A DNA stretch of 64,000 nucleotides from Chloroflexota bacterium. Its GTDB lineage: Bacteria > Chloroflexota > Anaerolineae > J036 > Brachytrichaceae. Below are positions 1 through 9,654 of this stretch, piece by piece. Each line of letters starts with the position of its first letter. Position 1 is the stretch's first letter. The notes under the pieces are model-generated. The model searched no databases. It was not told the DNA's origin and saw only the letters and a program-made list of their open reading frames with translations. Location: contig JANXLU010000081.1 of the NCBI GenBank assembly GCA_025354985.1, positions 1-64,000 of the forward strand, written 5' to 3'. The position numbers and the translations under genes were made by a program.

Positions 1-101
1 CCCTGTTCCCGTCGCCTGGATTATGGCGGGCGCGGATCATCTTCACAATCGACGGGGTTCCCGATTTTGTCACACTGTTATCGGTGGATGTGACTAAATA
101 A
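1..101 (+). CDS. C-terminal end of an unidentified protein (partial)
   Basis: Reading from base 3, an open frame of 32 codons runs in from the left edge and stops at TAA 99-101. The tail has alternating hydrophobic and polar residues (..RIIFTIDGVPDFVTLL..), which suggests the last beta-strands of an exported or beta-rich domain. The other two plus-strand frames are also open over most of this short stretch, so the frame choice rests on this pattern and on the hairpin that follows directly. The family cannot be named from so little sequence. Confidence 0.35.
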   Translation, partial: LFPSPGLWRARIIFTIDGVPDFVTLLSVDVTK

Positions 102-131
102 AAAGCGGCGTTTCAATTGAAACGCCGCTTT
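102..131. terminator. Perfect-palindrome intrinsic terminator, bidirectional
   Basis: Bases 102-131 form a perfect inverted repeat (AAAGCGGCGTTTCAA and its complement). On the minus strand the stem is followed by a T-rich run, so it ends the tRNA-Asn transcript. On the plus strand it lies immediately after the partial gene's stop codon and could serve that gene too. Confidence 0.8.
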
Positions 132-135
132 AACA

Positions 136-207
136 CTCCTCGATCTGGATTCGAACCAGAAACCTACCGGTTAACAGCCGGTTGCTCTGCCGTTGAGCTA
201 TCGAGGA
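136..207 (-). tRNA. tRNA-Asn (anticodon GTT)
   Basis: Read on the minus strand, the 7-bp acceptor stem pairs TCCTCGA (207-201) with TCGAGGA (143-137), leaving a G discriminator at 136. The D-arm, the anticodon arm CCGGC-TGTTAAC-CGG type with GTT in the loop, and the T-arm with GGTTCGAATCC are all present. The 3' CCA is not encoded. A terminator lies directly downstream at 102-131. Confidence 0.95.
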
Positions 208-264
208 ACAACAGACACCAAATTATACACAAGTGAAGATTTTTTTCGCGGGCAATTAGCCATT

Positions 265-1005
265 CTATTTGACCGGTACAGAAACCCCCAACATCCTAAG
301 CAACCGATCACTCAAACTTCGCACTTTGGCCGCGCTTGGTGGTAGTGGAGGTGACTTTGGTGCTTCGGCTTGAGATCGGTTTAATGACGGAGGTGGTGGC
401 GGGTGGGAGGCCCTGCTCGCGGTCGCACCCCGCACGCTTTGCGCTGCGCCCGTCGTCGGAGAGGGCGGGGGCGGTGGTGAGGCATAGGTCGGCTTCTTGA
501 ATGGGACGCTCGACCCCTGCGCACCCGGCGGGCGTGGACGCGATGCCGAACGCACCGATCCATCCACCACAGCCGCGCCCGCCGGCAACGTCAGAATTGT
601 CTCGGTCGGGGTCGGCGCGGGTTGCTTTGGCGCAAACGTCACCTCGGAGGTGCGCAGGGTGACCGTGGCGCCATCCTTCAAACCAACCAGCGCCGCGGTG
701 ATCTGCTTGATCTCATTGCGCAGTTGCTCGTTGTCCAGGGCATTTTGCTGCCGCAATTCCGCGCTCATCCGGATCATCCCGGTATGCACGGTCGCCAGCG
801 CTGCGTGGGTTTGGGCCAGCTCATCACGTAACTGCCTCGTTTCCTGTTCGAGGCTCTTAAACCGCTGATCCAACAAGCCGTTCAACGTGGCAAGCGGGAG
901 GCGCACCCACGCGGACCCATCGCGTGAGCTGACGTCTTCTGCCTGCATCGTTTCCGCCATTTTCAGCACATAAGTATAATGCGCTACTTTGATCGGATCG
1001 CGCAT
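265..1005 (-). CDS. Unidentified protein with coiled coil and Pro-rich linker
   Basis: This protein of 246 residues matches no family I recognise. An N-terminal segment of about 30 residues is followed by a predicted coiled coil with many Gln/Glu/Leu heptad-like positions, then a low-complexity region rich in Pro, Ser and Ala with runs of five prolines, and a short basic C-terminus (..SLSDRLLRMLGV..). There is no signal peptide or membrane segment. The frame remains open to 1080, but that start would overlap the divergent (p)ppGpp synthetase gene beginning at 1061, so the ATG at 1005 is preferred. The two genes would then share a 55-bp divergent promoter region. The role is unknown; scaffold-like or partner-binding is only a guess from composition. 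Confidence 0.6.
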   Translation of the reverse strand: MRDPIKVAHYTYVLKMAETMQAEDVSSRDGSAWVRLPLATLNGLLDQRFKSLEQETRQLRDELAQTHAALATVHTGMIRMSAELRQQNALDNEQLRNEIKQITAALVGLKDGATVTLRTSEVTFAPKQPAPTPTETILTLPAGAAVVDGSVRSASRPRPPGAQGSSVPFKKPTYASPPPPPSPTTGAAQSVRGATASRASHPPPPPSLNRSQAEAPKSPPLPPSAAKVRSLSDRLLRMLGVSVPVK

Positions 1006-1060
1006 GCGATTCGTACGCGCGTGCAGAGAAGCATCAAACGCCAAGTGAAACGTACCCGTT

Positions 1061-3532
1061 ATGGCCGATGACCCTGCCACCCGCGACGTTCGTGATATTC
1101 ACGAACTGATGCAACTGGTGGCGCCTCGTAGCGATGCCGACGCCCGGCATCTGATTCTGCGCGCCTATGAGTATGCCGAGCACAAGCATCGGGGCGTGAC
1201 GCGCACAAGTGGTGAACCCTACATCACACATCCATTGGCGGTGGCCGGCTCGCTGGCCACGCTGCGTCTGGATGCCGCCACCATCGCCGCCGCGCTGCTT
1301 CATGATGTGATTGAAGACTGCAACGTCACGCTTGAGCAAATGCGCGACGAGTTTGGCCCGGAAATTACCCAACTGGTTGATTCGGTCACCAAGCTCAGCA
1401 AGCGCGAAGGGCTGCAACGGGAGCTTGCCCATGCAACGGACCCGTCCGCAATTGCAGCTATAAGTGAGGGTTCATCGCTGGCCTTCAAGACAAACCGCGA
1501 GGCCGAAAGCCTGCGCAAGATGTTTTTAGGTATCACCAAGGACGTTCGCGTGGTTCTGATAAAGCTGGCCGACCGCATGCACAACATGCGCACCATCGCC
1601 GCGCTAAGACCCGAAAAGCGCGCCAGGATTGCCCGCGAAACACTTGAAATTTTTGCCCCGCTTGCAAACCGGCTTGGGATGTGGGATTGGAAACAACAGT
1701 TGGAGGAGATGGGCTTTCACTGGTCCAAGGAGGACGTCTACAACGATCTGGCCAACCGGCTGGACGAAGGGGCGGCCGAGCGGGATGCCACGGTGAACAG
1801 GCAAATCGCCCGGCTTCGCGGTGAACTCGCGGATCGTGGCATTACTAATGTGTACATCACCGGGCGTGCCAAGCAAATTTACAGTATCTGGCGCAAGATG
1901 CAACGCAAGAAATGCACCTTTGACCAGATCATGGATTTGCGTGCTATCCGGGTTATTGTCGAGGATGACGAGGCTGGAGTGGTCCTTCCCGCTGATCTGG
2001 ATCAGGACCCGCCTACCGATGACCTTGGCCTGCCAAGCATCCCACTTCCTCCATCAGACCAGACGGCTGCGGAAGAGTCTGAGGCGGCGTCCGTGGAAAC
2101 CCAAAAGGCGCAACGCCGGCGCGATATCGCCGCAATGCAGTGCTACAACGTCCTTTACGTGGTCCACAACATGTGGACGCCAATTGCCGCAGAGTTTGAC
2201 GACTATATCGCCAAGCCAAAGGACAACCACTATCGCAGCCTGCATACTGCGGTGATCGCCGATGACGGCAAAAGCCTTGAAGTGCAAATCCGCACCCGCA
2301 GCATGCACCGTGCCGCCGAGTTTGGCGTTGCCGCCCACTGGCTGTATAAGGAAAGCGCCGTCCTCACAGCCGACTATCAACGCTACCTGGATGCCTGGCG
2401 TGAAGACCTGCGCGCTATCAGCAACGCCGAAGATGATGCCAGCGAGTTTGTAAGTTCGGCCATGCGCGAGAGCGAGCTGGATGACAATATTTATTGCTTC
2501 ACCCCAAAGGGCAAGCTGATCGAGCTCCCGCGTGGCGCCACGGTGTTGGATTTTGCATTTCATGTGCACACGGATTTGGGTTATAAATGTCGCGGGGCCT
2601 ATGTAAACAGCCACTATCAACCAATCAGCCACAAGCTCAAGAACGACGACCAGGTGGATGTAGTCACCCGCAACGACAGTGCGCCAGCGCGGGATTGGTT
2701 TTATCGAACCGATGAATATGTCGCCACCGCCTCGGCCAAGGCCAAAATAAAACTGTATTTCAAGCGCCTGGACCGCGCGGTGAATATCGTGGATGGGCGT
2801 GAATTGATCGATCGCGAAATCCGCAGGATGGGGGCCGAAACCGAGCTGAAGTTTGACGACGTGCTAAAGCTCTATAAGGTTGAAACAAAATCTGCCGAGC
2901 GTGTGGATGACTTTGTGGCCAGTGTCGGTGCGGGAACTGTCACGGTGCGAAGCATCAGCAGTCGTATTCTTGAGGAGCTAAACAGACGCGAGCGCGAAAA
3001 GCTGAAGCAATCCCCGGTCGGCTACCTGCCCAATTTGCTTCGACGCAAACCCGCACCAAATGGTCAGCACCAAAAGGCCGGCTTCTTTCTACAAGGTTCA
3101 TATGACATTCCCGCGCAACCAGCATCGTGCTGCACACCGCTACCGGGCGACGATGTCATTGGCTACGTCACCATTGGCCAGGGCGTCAAAGCCCACCGCA
3201 GTGATTGCAAGAACATCGCCTCGCTGGACAGCAACCGAATTATCGCGGTTGAATACATCGGCGAAATGAGCGAAACTTACCCGATTCAATTTTTGGTTAG
3301 CGCGGTGGATCGCCCGGGTCTGCTAAATGAACTCTCGGGCGTGCTCAGCGACAGCAATATCAACATCATCGCATGCAACATTCTGAACCGAAATCAAAAA
3401 CTTGGTGAAACAAATATTTGGTTCAAGGTCGAAATGCGCAACGCGGGCGAAGCCGTCACCACAATGAGCAAGCTGCAACGCGTGCGCAACGTGTTTGAAG
3501 TCACGCGCGTCACCAGCGCCAAACCCCGGTAG
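1061..3532 (+). CDS. rel: Bifunctional (p)ppGpp synthetase/hydrolase (RelA/SpoT, Rel)
   Basis: This 823-residue cytoplasmic protein makes and degrades the stringent-response alarmone (p)ppGpp. The HD hydrolase domain lies near residues 35-200, with the metal-binding HD pair at 81-82 in ALLHDVIED and the conserved LIKLADRMHNMRT. The synthetase domain runs from about 265 to 430 (KQIYSIWRKM, DLRAIRVIV, DYIAKPKDNHYRSLHT, EVQIRT). A TGS domain follows near 470-530 and an ACT domain at the C-terminus. The HD signature residues appear intact, so both activities are plausible. Two insertions are unusual: about 24 residues in the HD domain near 118-142, and about 55 acidic/Pro-rich residues at 303-358 inside the synthetase domain. 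It is transcribed divergently from the gene at 265-1005. Confidence 0.95.
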   Translation: MADDPATRDVRDIHELMQLVAPRSDADARHLILRAYEYAEHKHRGVTRTSGEPYITHPLAVAGSLATLRLDAATIAAALLHDVIEDCNVTLEQMRDEFGPEITQLVDSVTKLSKREGLQRELAHATDPSAIAAISEGSSLAFKTNREAESLRKMFLGITKDVRVVLIKLADRMHNMRTIAALRPEKRARIARETLEIFAPLANRLGMWDWKQQLEEMGFHWSKEDVYNDLANRLDEGAAERDATVNRQIARLRGELADRGITNVYITGRAKQIYSIWRKMQRKKCTFDQIMDLRAIRVIVEDDEAGVVLPADLDQDPPTDDLGLPSIPLPPSDQTAAEESEAASVETQKAQRRRDIAAMQCYNVLYVVHNMWTPIAAEFDDYIAKPKDNHYRSLHTAVIADDGKSLEVQIRTRSMHRAAEFGVAAHWLYKESAVLTADYQRYLDAWREDLRAISNAEDDASEFVSSAMRESELDDNIYCFTPKGKLIELPRGATVLDFAFHVHTDLGYKCRGAYVNSHYQPISHKLKNDDQVDVVTRNDSAPARDWFYRTDEYVATASAKAKIKLYFKRLDRAVNIVDGRELIDREIRRMGAETELKFDDVLKLYKVETKSAERVDDFVASVGAGTVTVRSISSRILEELNRREREKLKQSPVGYLPNLLRRKPAPNGQHQKAGFFLQGSYDIPAQPASCCTPLPGDDVIGYVTIGQGVKAHRSDCKNIASLDSNRIIAVEYIGEMSETYPIQFLVSAVDRPGLLNELSGVLSDSNINIIACNILNRNQKLGETNIWFKVEMRNAGEAVTTMSKLQRVRNVFEVTRVTSAKPR

Positions 3533-3600
3533 TGCCCGGGCCATCGCTGCACATCGTGCCCGAATCATGAGTATCACATTTGGAAAGGTGCTGACAATCC

Positions 3601-4695
3601 GTGACAACGCCTGAACCGCCCGATTACCGACACTATGACATCCAGGGCAGCCATGCCAATCTGGGGACCCAGCTTGGCATGGCTGATGGCCCGTTCACCC
3701 GGCAACCTTGGTGGGCTCACACTGCTGATTTGCACATGACCCGTGAATGTGCACGTGTGGTGCATGACTGGCATCCGCAGTTGATTGAAGAGATAGCCGC
3801 CTATGCCGATGCACAACAGATCATGTTTGACAGTCTTTGGCAGGTTTGTTGCCGGGTTGATCTTAAGGCCCGCCTCCGTGCCCAGGCAGTGGATGCAGAA
3901 GGTTGCTCATCGTTTGCCTATGCCATCGGAACATCCATGCTCATCGGGCGCAATTATGACTACTGGCCGTTACAGACGCGTCGGCAACGCATTCGCTTCA
4001 CCTCAGTCACATCGGCTGGCGCGTCGGAATCCCGGCCATTCGCCAGCATCGGTGCGCGCGGCGGTGTGCCCTGTGGGCGTTACGATGGGATGAATGAACA
4101 CGGAGTGTTCATCGCGCTACACGTGGTGATGACCGATTCGCCCGCGCCTGCCGAAATCCAACCCGGTATTCCATTTCATTTGGTCTCACGCATCATCCTT
4201 GAGCACAGTGCCAGCGCTGCTGCGGCCTGCGACCTGCTAATACGGATGCCGCATCTAAGCTCGCTAAACTATCTTGTAGCTGATGCACACCACGCGTTCG
4301 TGGTCGAGGCCGATCCGCGCGCAGTACGCCTGCGACCACTCACCACCGACCAAATTGCCGCGGCTACCAACCATTTTGAACATCCTGATATGCGGCGATT
4401 TGCTGGGCGACGCATCACCGAAAATTCATGCCGCAGGCTGGATTACCTGTTGCAACCCTGCATGCTTCCGCGCGCCACGCGGGACCAAACCACCGACGGC
4501 TTGCTGGATCATGCCCAAAGAATCCTGGCTGATCGCACCGTTCCCATATGCGGCAAATCCGGTGCGTTGACTACGTTATGGGCATGTGTGGCCGAGCTAA
4601 GCACCCGGACGATTCGCTATTGTGCGGGTGCTCCGGGCGATGCGCCGTTTGAACCGTGCCTGGCACCGGCTATCATCGACCCACTGACGGCATGA
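3601..4695 (+). CDS. C45-family Ntn-hydrolase (acyltransferase/acylase-like)
   Basis: This 364-residue protein resembles peptidase family C45, the group of isopenicillin N acyltransferase and related linear amide hydrolases that mature by self-cleavage to expose an N-terminal Cys. The probable nucleophile is the Cys of AEGCSSFAYA near residue 102, followed by the typical GRNYDYWP and, later, NEHGVFIALHVV. Members act on amide bonds of varied substrates, so the substrate here is unknown. The start is GTG at 3601. The stop codon overlaps the ATG of the next gene by 4 bp (ATGA), which suggests translational coupling with the glycosyltransferase. No signal peptide is visible. Confidence 0.75.
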   Translation: MTTPEPPDYRHYDIQGSHANLGTQLGMADGPFTRQPWWAHTADLHMTRECARVVHDWHPQLIEEIAAYADAQQIMFDSLWQVCCRVDLKARLRAQAVDAEGCSSFAYAIGTSMLIGRNYDYWPLQTRRQRIRFTSVTSAGASESRPFASIGARGGVPCGRYDGMNEHGVFIALHVVMTDSPAPAEIQPGIPFHLVSRIILEHSASAAAACDLLIRMPHLSSLNYLVADAHHAFVVEADPRAVRLRPLTTDQIAAATNHFEHPDMRRFAGRRITENSCRRLDYLLQPCMLPRATRDQTTDGLLDHAQRILADRTVPICGKSGALTTLWACVAELSTRTIRYCAGAPGDAPFEPCLAPAIIDPLTA

Positions 4696-6809
4696 ATCGC
4701 ATAAAATTCCTCAAAAAGCTCGCGCCCTATTTCATCCTGCTGCTGGCACTCGCGATAAGACTATACCGACTCGATCTCTCGCGTTATTCCCACGATTCGG
4801 CCATCCCATTTAGCTATGGGATTCGGATTGTCGAAGCGATCGCCGATAGAAACTGGAAAGATATCCCCTTGCTCAGCCTGGTGAGCGGCGTCCGCGTGCA
4901 AAACCCGGTTGGAGCCAGCTTCTTCTGGGCGCTGGTGGCGTACTTTGATCGCAGCCCCTATAGTGGGACGGTCATCAGCGTGCTGCTAAATGTGCTGGGC
5001 GTGGCCATGCTCTATGACCTCGGGCGCAAACTGCTCGGCGCCCGTGCTGGAGTCATCGCAGCAATGTTGATGGCCACCAGCATCTACAGCATTTATATCA
5101 GTCGGGCGACCTGGATTCAGGGTCAGCTCGAATTCTGTTGCGTGTGTGCCGCCTGGCTGATTATGCCCGCGCTCGCGGAGCACCGACCGCGGCGGCTGCT
5201 GGCCGGGTTTGTGTTCACCAGCTTCGCCATGCAGACGTATCTGGCCGCCATGGCAGTGGCGGTTCCAGTCACCTTGTGCACCGCCACGTCGTGCCTGCTG
5301 AGCCCAACATTGCGCCGAGCCGCACGGAAGCCGTTTGCGATTGGATTCGCAGCATGCGTTGTAAGTGTGCTCTTTTTCGCCGCCATCCTGCTCGCACAAG
5401 GTGCATCCAGCGTGCAGGATTTTTCCGCGGTATATGCGCAGGAAAATGCCCCACCTCCGCCCGTCCAGCGGACGGATCGTCGAATAGACCTGGATGCCAT
5501 TACCTACGCGCTGCAAATTGCCGGAGGTGTCGACTTTGACTTTAGCAAGGAGCTTATGGGCTTTTGGGTATACGGGCCCGACACCCTCGCCCCAAACCTC
5601 AACCGAATCTACGTCACAATTGTGGCAGCGCTGGCGATGATAGGGGCGATTCGGCTCGCATCGTCGGTCTTCAGGATAACTGGACGCCGCAAGTACGTCG
5701 GGACTGGCGATGGTAACGAGCATCTGGCTGCCAGTTCCATTTTGATCTGGTTTTTTTGGGGGATCGTTCTCAGCATAATCCTGGTCCTGGTCTTGCCCAG
5801 GTTGGAGGTCCGCCCACAATATATGCTTTTGACTGCGCCAGCCGGCTACCTGCTGGCGGCAGCGGCGTTCATCCCACGTGGGCTACCCTCGTCCACCCTT
5901 GAACCAAATCGGGAGACACAGCTGGTTCCTGCCCGCGCACTAAGCTATGGCGCGGTGACGCTGTGTGCGCTAGCAGCATTAAATGGAATTCCACGCGTAC
6001 TGGCAAACTATGGTGCAATCCAAAAGAACCTGTTTGTTGATCGGTTGGACTTCCTGCCGATCGGTGCACAAGTCCGGCTCGCACGCGTGTGGCGTGCCGA
6101 TTGCATCGAGATTGCGAATCCACAATTACAATTTTGGACCGCCGCCTCGTTCCAAACCGCAAAAAACATCCGGTTTGCTGGTGCAGAAAATGACGCTCAA
6201 AGCGATGTGTGGATCGTGCGCAATGCGGGCGGCACCTGCACCAGCCGCATCTCGACCGAAAGCGCACCGGTACTGGCAGACGTCATCCCGGTGCAACTCA
6301 GCCCAAACACGCTCGTTAACGTCTATCGCAGCGCGCCCATAAATGAGGCCACGCTCGCCAGCCAGCTCGGTGCGCCAAATTTTAGACCGCTGCATCTGAA
6401 CCTGGAATGGACCCTGCTGGCCCAATCCGTGCCCAAAACCGCACATGCGGGTGAGACCATTTCAGTTACGCAGGCATGGCGCATCGATTCCTTACCCGCT
6501 GATCTGAACCTGGATGCCGTTCACTTCACCCAGTTTGTGGATCTCAAATATCCCAATGGCACGAGCGCGCGCCTTTTAAGCAATGGTCATCTGACCTATG
6601 GACGGCTGTGGCGGCCCGGCGACTTTGTGCTTGGCCGTTTGACGCCAACACTACCAGCAGATCTGCCTCCTGGCAACTACGAGCTGAGCCTGAGCCTCTT
6701 CGATGGCAAGCTGCAAAAAAATGCAGTCTATTTTGACCTAAACGAACGCGGAGAACCGATTTGGGACAAACCCATGATCGCCATCACGCGACCACTTGTA
6801 ATTTTGTAA
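4692..6809 (+). CDS. GT-C membrane glycosyltransferase (GT39/PMT-like)
   Basis: This 705-residue polytopic membrane protein starts at the ATG that overlaps the previous stop codon by 4 bp. About 10-12 hydrophobic helices fill residues 10-430. An acidic motif in the first external loop (SRYSHDSAIPF) sits where GT39/PMT and ArnT-like enzymes carry their catalytic Asp. After the last helix a region of about 260 residues is predicted to be extracytoplasmic and beta-rich. Such enzymes transfer sugars from polyprenyl-phosphate donors on the outer face of the membrane; donor and acceptor are not predictable. Three further GT-C genes lie nearby (7672, 19879, 25592). Confidence 0.75.
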   Translation: MNRIKFLKKLAPYFILLLALAIRLYRLDLSRYSHDSAIPFSYGIRIVEAIADRNWKDIPLLSLVSGVRVQNPVGASFFWALVAYFDRSPYSGTVISVLLNVLGVAMLYDLGRKLLGARAGVIAAMLMATSIYSIYISRATWIQGQLEFCCVCAAWLIMPALAEHRPRRLLAGFVFTSFAMQTYLAAMAVAVPVTLCTATSCLLSPTLRRAARKPFAIGFAACVVSVLFFAAILLAQGASSVQDFSAVYAQENAPPPPVQRTDRRIDLDAITYALQIAGGVDFDFSKELMGFWVYGPDTLAPNLNRIYVTIVAALAMIGAIRLASSVFRITGRRKYVGTGDGNEHLAASSILIWFFWGIVLSIILVLVLPRLEVRPQYMLLTAPAGYLLAAAAFIPRGLPSSTLEPNRETQLVPARALSYGAVTLCALAALNGIPRVLANYGAIQKNLFVDRLDFLPIGAQVRLARVWRADCIEIANPQLQFWTAASFQTAKNIRFAGAENDAQSDVWIVRNAGGTCTSRISTESAPVLADVIPVQLSPNTLVNVYRSAPINEATLASQLGAPNFRPLHLNLEWTLLAQSVPKTAHAGETISVTQAWRIDSLPADLNLDAVHFTQFVDLKYPNGTSARLLSNGHLTYGRLWRPGDFVLGRLTPTLPADLPPGNYELSLSLFDGKLQKNAVYFDLNERGEPIWDKPMIAITRPLVIL

Positions 6810-6819
6810 ACCGAATCCA

Positions 6820-6848
6820 TTTAAATCCTGTTTAACGTATCGTAAAAT
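6820..6848 (+). promoter_or_regulatory. Candidate sigma-70 promoter for the phosphoesterase gene
   Basis: A -35-like TTTAAA (6820-6825) and a -10-like TAAAAT (6843-6848) are separated by exactly 17 bp. Transcription would start near 6855, about 97 bases before the GTG start at 6952. The rest of the gap 6810-6951 shows no other clear feature. Confidence 0.4.
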
Positions 6849-6951
6849 CGATTCTTGAGGCCACGTAATCCGAGCCAGAACGCCCGCTTCACCCATGAAG
6901 TGTGTGCGTTGCTGGCTCTAACTTTGCTTTTATGGCCCCTCATTAATTATT

Positions 6952-7635
6952 GTGCGCACGCTGGTTGTTGGAGACATACATGGTTGCCATCGCGAACTGT
7001 TGTTGCTGTTGGACAAGGCCGGTCTCTCATCGACGGATGAGATCGTGACGCTGGGCGACATGGTCGATCGCGGTCCGGCGACCGGCAAAGTCATTGACTT
7101 CTTTCGCAGTCACAAACGCGCGACCTCGGTGCTGGGCAATCACGAGCGCAAACACTTACGCTGGACGGCTGGCATAAGCCGACCCACGCCCTCGCAGCGG
7201 ATCACACGCAAGATGCTTGGTGCAGACTACCTTGACGCACTCACCTATATGCGCACTCTGCCAACCGTGATCAACCATGCTGAAGCCGTGCTGGTGCATG
7301 GCTGCATGGAGCCCGGAATCCGGCTTACCAAGCAATGGGAAAGCGTGCTCACCGGGGCGACCACTGGCGAGCAGTATCTGCATGACCGATATACACAACC
7401 CTGGTATGAACTGTATAAGGGGCGCAAGCGGGTCATCGTCGGTCACAAGAATTTCCTCAATAACGGTCAACCATTTACCTACAACGACACGATATTCGGT
7501 ATTGACACGGGCTGTGTACGGGGTGGCTGGCTCACCGGGATCGTGCTGCCCGAATGGCGCATCATCAGCGTCAAGTCGCGCGCGGATTATTGGACGCGTG
7601 AACAGACAAAATTCATGTTTGCGAAGGGCGGCTAG
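6952..7635 (+). CDS. Calcineurin-like metallophosphoesterase (PPP-type)
   Basis: This 227-residue protein has the phosphoprotein-phosphatase signature in order: GDIHG near residue 8, GDMVDRG near 36, GNHE near 61, and later His residues in LVHGC and IVGHKN. These bind the two metal ions. The size and layout match bacterial PrpA/ApaH-like serine/threonine phosphatases or nucleotide phosphatases, so the substrate could be a phosphoprotein or a small molecule. The start is GTG; no ATG gives the complete first motif. It lies between two GT-C glycosyltransferase genes on the same strand, but a functional link is only suggested by position. Confidence 0.85.
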   Translation: MRTLVVGDIHGCHRELLLLLDKAGLSSTDEIVTLGDMVDRGPATGKVIDFFRSHKRATSVLGNHERKHLRWTAGISRPTPSQRITRKMLGADYLDALTYMRTLPTVINHAEAVLVHGCMEPGIRLTKQWESVLTGATTGEQYLHDRYTQPWYELYKGRKRVIVGHKNFLNNGQPFTYNDTIFGIDTGCVRGGWLTGIVLPEWRIISVKSRADYWTREQTKFMFAKGG

Positions 7636-7671
7636 ACCGATTCACGACACGGACCCCTACAATTGCGTCTG

Positions 7672-9654
7672 ATGCGATTGGTTCGTTCAACATGGTTTTG
7701 GCTGCTGATTCTGACCGCCTTGGCGCTGGCCATCCGCCTGCCCTATTGGCGCACCATGCCCTCGGACTATGACGAGATCAATCAAATGGTCTTTTCATGG
7801 CGCATCGTCACCGGTGCATCGCTGCCGCTCACCGGCAACGATGCATACACCGGACCATTTTTTAGCTACGTCATTGCCGCATTGATCAGTCTTGGGGTGC
7901 GCGAGCCTTTTGTAGGGAGAATTATCATGTTGGCGTGCGGCACGCTGACCGTCCCTGTCACCGCGCTGTTGGTATTGGCGCTGTGCAAGTATGTGGGCGC
8001 GACGGACGGGCGTCTGGCCGCCGTTGTTGCCGGGGTGATCGTTGTTTGTAACTTGCATCTGGTGTTGCTAAATAGTCACATCGGAGGCGCAACCTATACC
8101 CTGCCGTTGTTTACAACCGCGTTTCTATGGCTGGCAACCTCCGCCCTGACCACTGGCGACGTGCGGCGTTGGATTGCCGCGTGGTGCTGCGCCGGGTTGG
8201 CACTGCAAGCCAATCCAATCGCAGTCTTTCTCCTGGCCGGCTTTGCCGGCGCAGCATGCCTTACTTCCAACCATGCCCCGCGTCGGCTATTCACTTGGTT
8301 GGGCCTCGCAGCATTTGTCATCGCGCTCACCTACAGCCCGGTGATTGTGGCCAACCTTCAAAGGACCGCGCACAGCGTGGACGTGGCGGTTGCCCGAGAC
8401 TATCTTTGGCAACCAGACCCCACGCCAGCTTCGTATGTCGCCAATAGTACTCGACTGCTGCTTCAAGTGGCACGCCAAACGGCAAGCGCATGGCAAGCCA
8501 CTGAAACCATGACTGATCTGACACCGGTCACGCTGGCGTTCGTGACGTTCGCCCTCGCAGGAATTGTATTTTCTCCCCGAAGAGTCGCGATTATCTTGAT
8601 GGGCTGCGTCCTGCCCTATATCCTGATCGTGCCTTGGTTTGCCCGCCACTATGGTGCACTGGACCCGGCACGATTTACCACGTTTATGGTTCCAGTATTC
8701 GCTGCAGGGATGGGCCTGCTGACGGCGCGCATCACCACTATCCCAAAAACAACCTGGTTACGTACAGTACCGCTGGTCGTGTTGATCGTCATGGTCGCGG
8801 AGAATGCAGTGATCCAGCTCGTCGGCTTTTATCGCGCCACCGAGCCCACCACCCTGAATGGCGCCACGATCAATGATCTGAGCGCGGAAATGGTCCGGTT
8901 GAACCATGGCGAGCCTGTGTATATTGGCTTGAGCGACACTATGCTAAATATTCGCGGCCAACCCCGCGTCCCGATTGGGTTCGCAACCATGTCGCAAATC
9001 GGAACTGATTTCATCCCAATTGATGAAGTCATCCGGCGGCTGTATGAGTTCCCGGGGCCGGCCACCATGATGCTGGCAAACATAGATGCCGAGCGTGTGA
9101 ATCAAGTTGCCCCGTTGGCACGCGTGCAAACGCCAGCAACGGCTCGGGCGGTGGATCACGGCTACGGCCTGTTTCAGCGGGATGATTCAAAGCCAATGGT
9201 AAAACCCGACTTCGTGCGCACCGGCTCGTCCGCTGCCATAACACCGAGCGTAGTGCTTAATACCCGGGTCGGCACAGGTCTGGAGCTAATCGGCTATGAT
9301 CCGCCTGAACACCCGTCCGCAGGTAACAACCTGGTATTTACGCTATATTGGCGACGCAGTGCGCCCATGCCGATCGCCCAATACATGGGCTACGTCCACG
9401 TAGTGGACGCATCGACCAATGCTCTGGTCGCCCAAAAAGACCAGCGCCTGGGCGCGGACCGCTATCCGGTTAATGCCTGGCAGACTGGTGAAGTAATCGT
9501 GGAAACATATGTGTTTCCGCTGCCACCCGGTTCCCCGGCCTCCAACTATGTCGTGCGCGCCGGGGCCTACACTTTCCCAGACCTGACCAGACTCACGGTC
9601 CCAGGCAACCCCGACAATTTTGTGGCGCTACCTAGTTTGGCCGTAGCACGATGA
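7672..9654 (+). CDS. GT-C membrane glycosyltransferase (GT39/ArnT-like) with C-terminal beta-sandwich
   Basis: This 660-residue protein has an N-terminal helix, then the motif PSDYDEINQMV in the first external loop. The Asp/Glu pair there matches the catalytic acidic site of ArnT/PMT-type transferases. About 10-12 membrane helices follow to roughly residue 380. The C-terminal 150 residues form a predicted external beta-sandwich with LVFTLYWRR and a Tyr/Val-rich strand pattern, a fusion I associate with Chloroflexota glycosyltransferases. The ATG at 7672 was preferred over an in-frame TTG at 7663; neither has a strong ribosome site. The final codons form part of a long terminator stem (9640-9692). 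Confidence 0.78.
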   Translation: MRLVRSTWFWLLILTALALAIRLPYWRTMPSDYDEINQMVFSWRIVTGASLPLTGNDAYTGPFFSYVIAALISLGVREPFVGRIIMLACGTLTVPVTALLVLALCKYVGATDGRLAAVVAGVIVVCNLHLVLLNSHIGGATYTLPLFTTAFLWLATSALTTGDVRRWIAAWCCAGLALQANPIAVFLLAGFAGAACLTSNHAPRRLFTWLGLAAFVIALTYSPVIVANLQRTAHSVDVAVARDYLWQPDPTPASYVANSTRLLLQVARQTASAWQATETMTDLTPVTLAFVTFALAGIVFSPRRVAIILMGCVLPYILIVPWFARHYGALDPARFTTFMVPVFAAGMGLLTARITTIPKTTWLRTVPLVVLIVMVAENAVIQLVGFYRATEPTTLNGATINDLSAEMVRLNHGEPVYIGLSDTMLNIRGQPRVPIGFATMSQIGTDFIPIDEVIRRLYEFPGPATMMLANIDAERVNQVAPLARVQTPATARAVDHGYGLFQRDDSKPMVKPDFVRTGSSAAITPSVVLNTRVGTGLELIGYDPPEHPSAGNNLVFTLYWRRSAPMPIAQYMGYVHVVDASTNALVAQKDQRLGADRYPVNAWQTGEVIVETYVFPLPPGSPASNYVVRAGAYTFPDLTRLTVPGNPDNFVALPSLAVAR

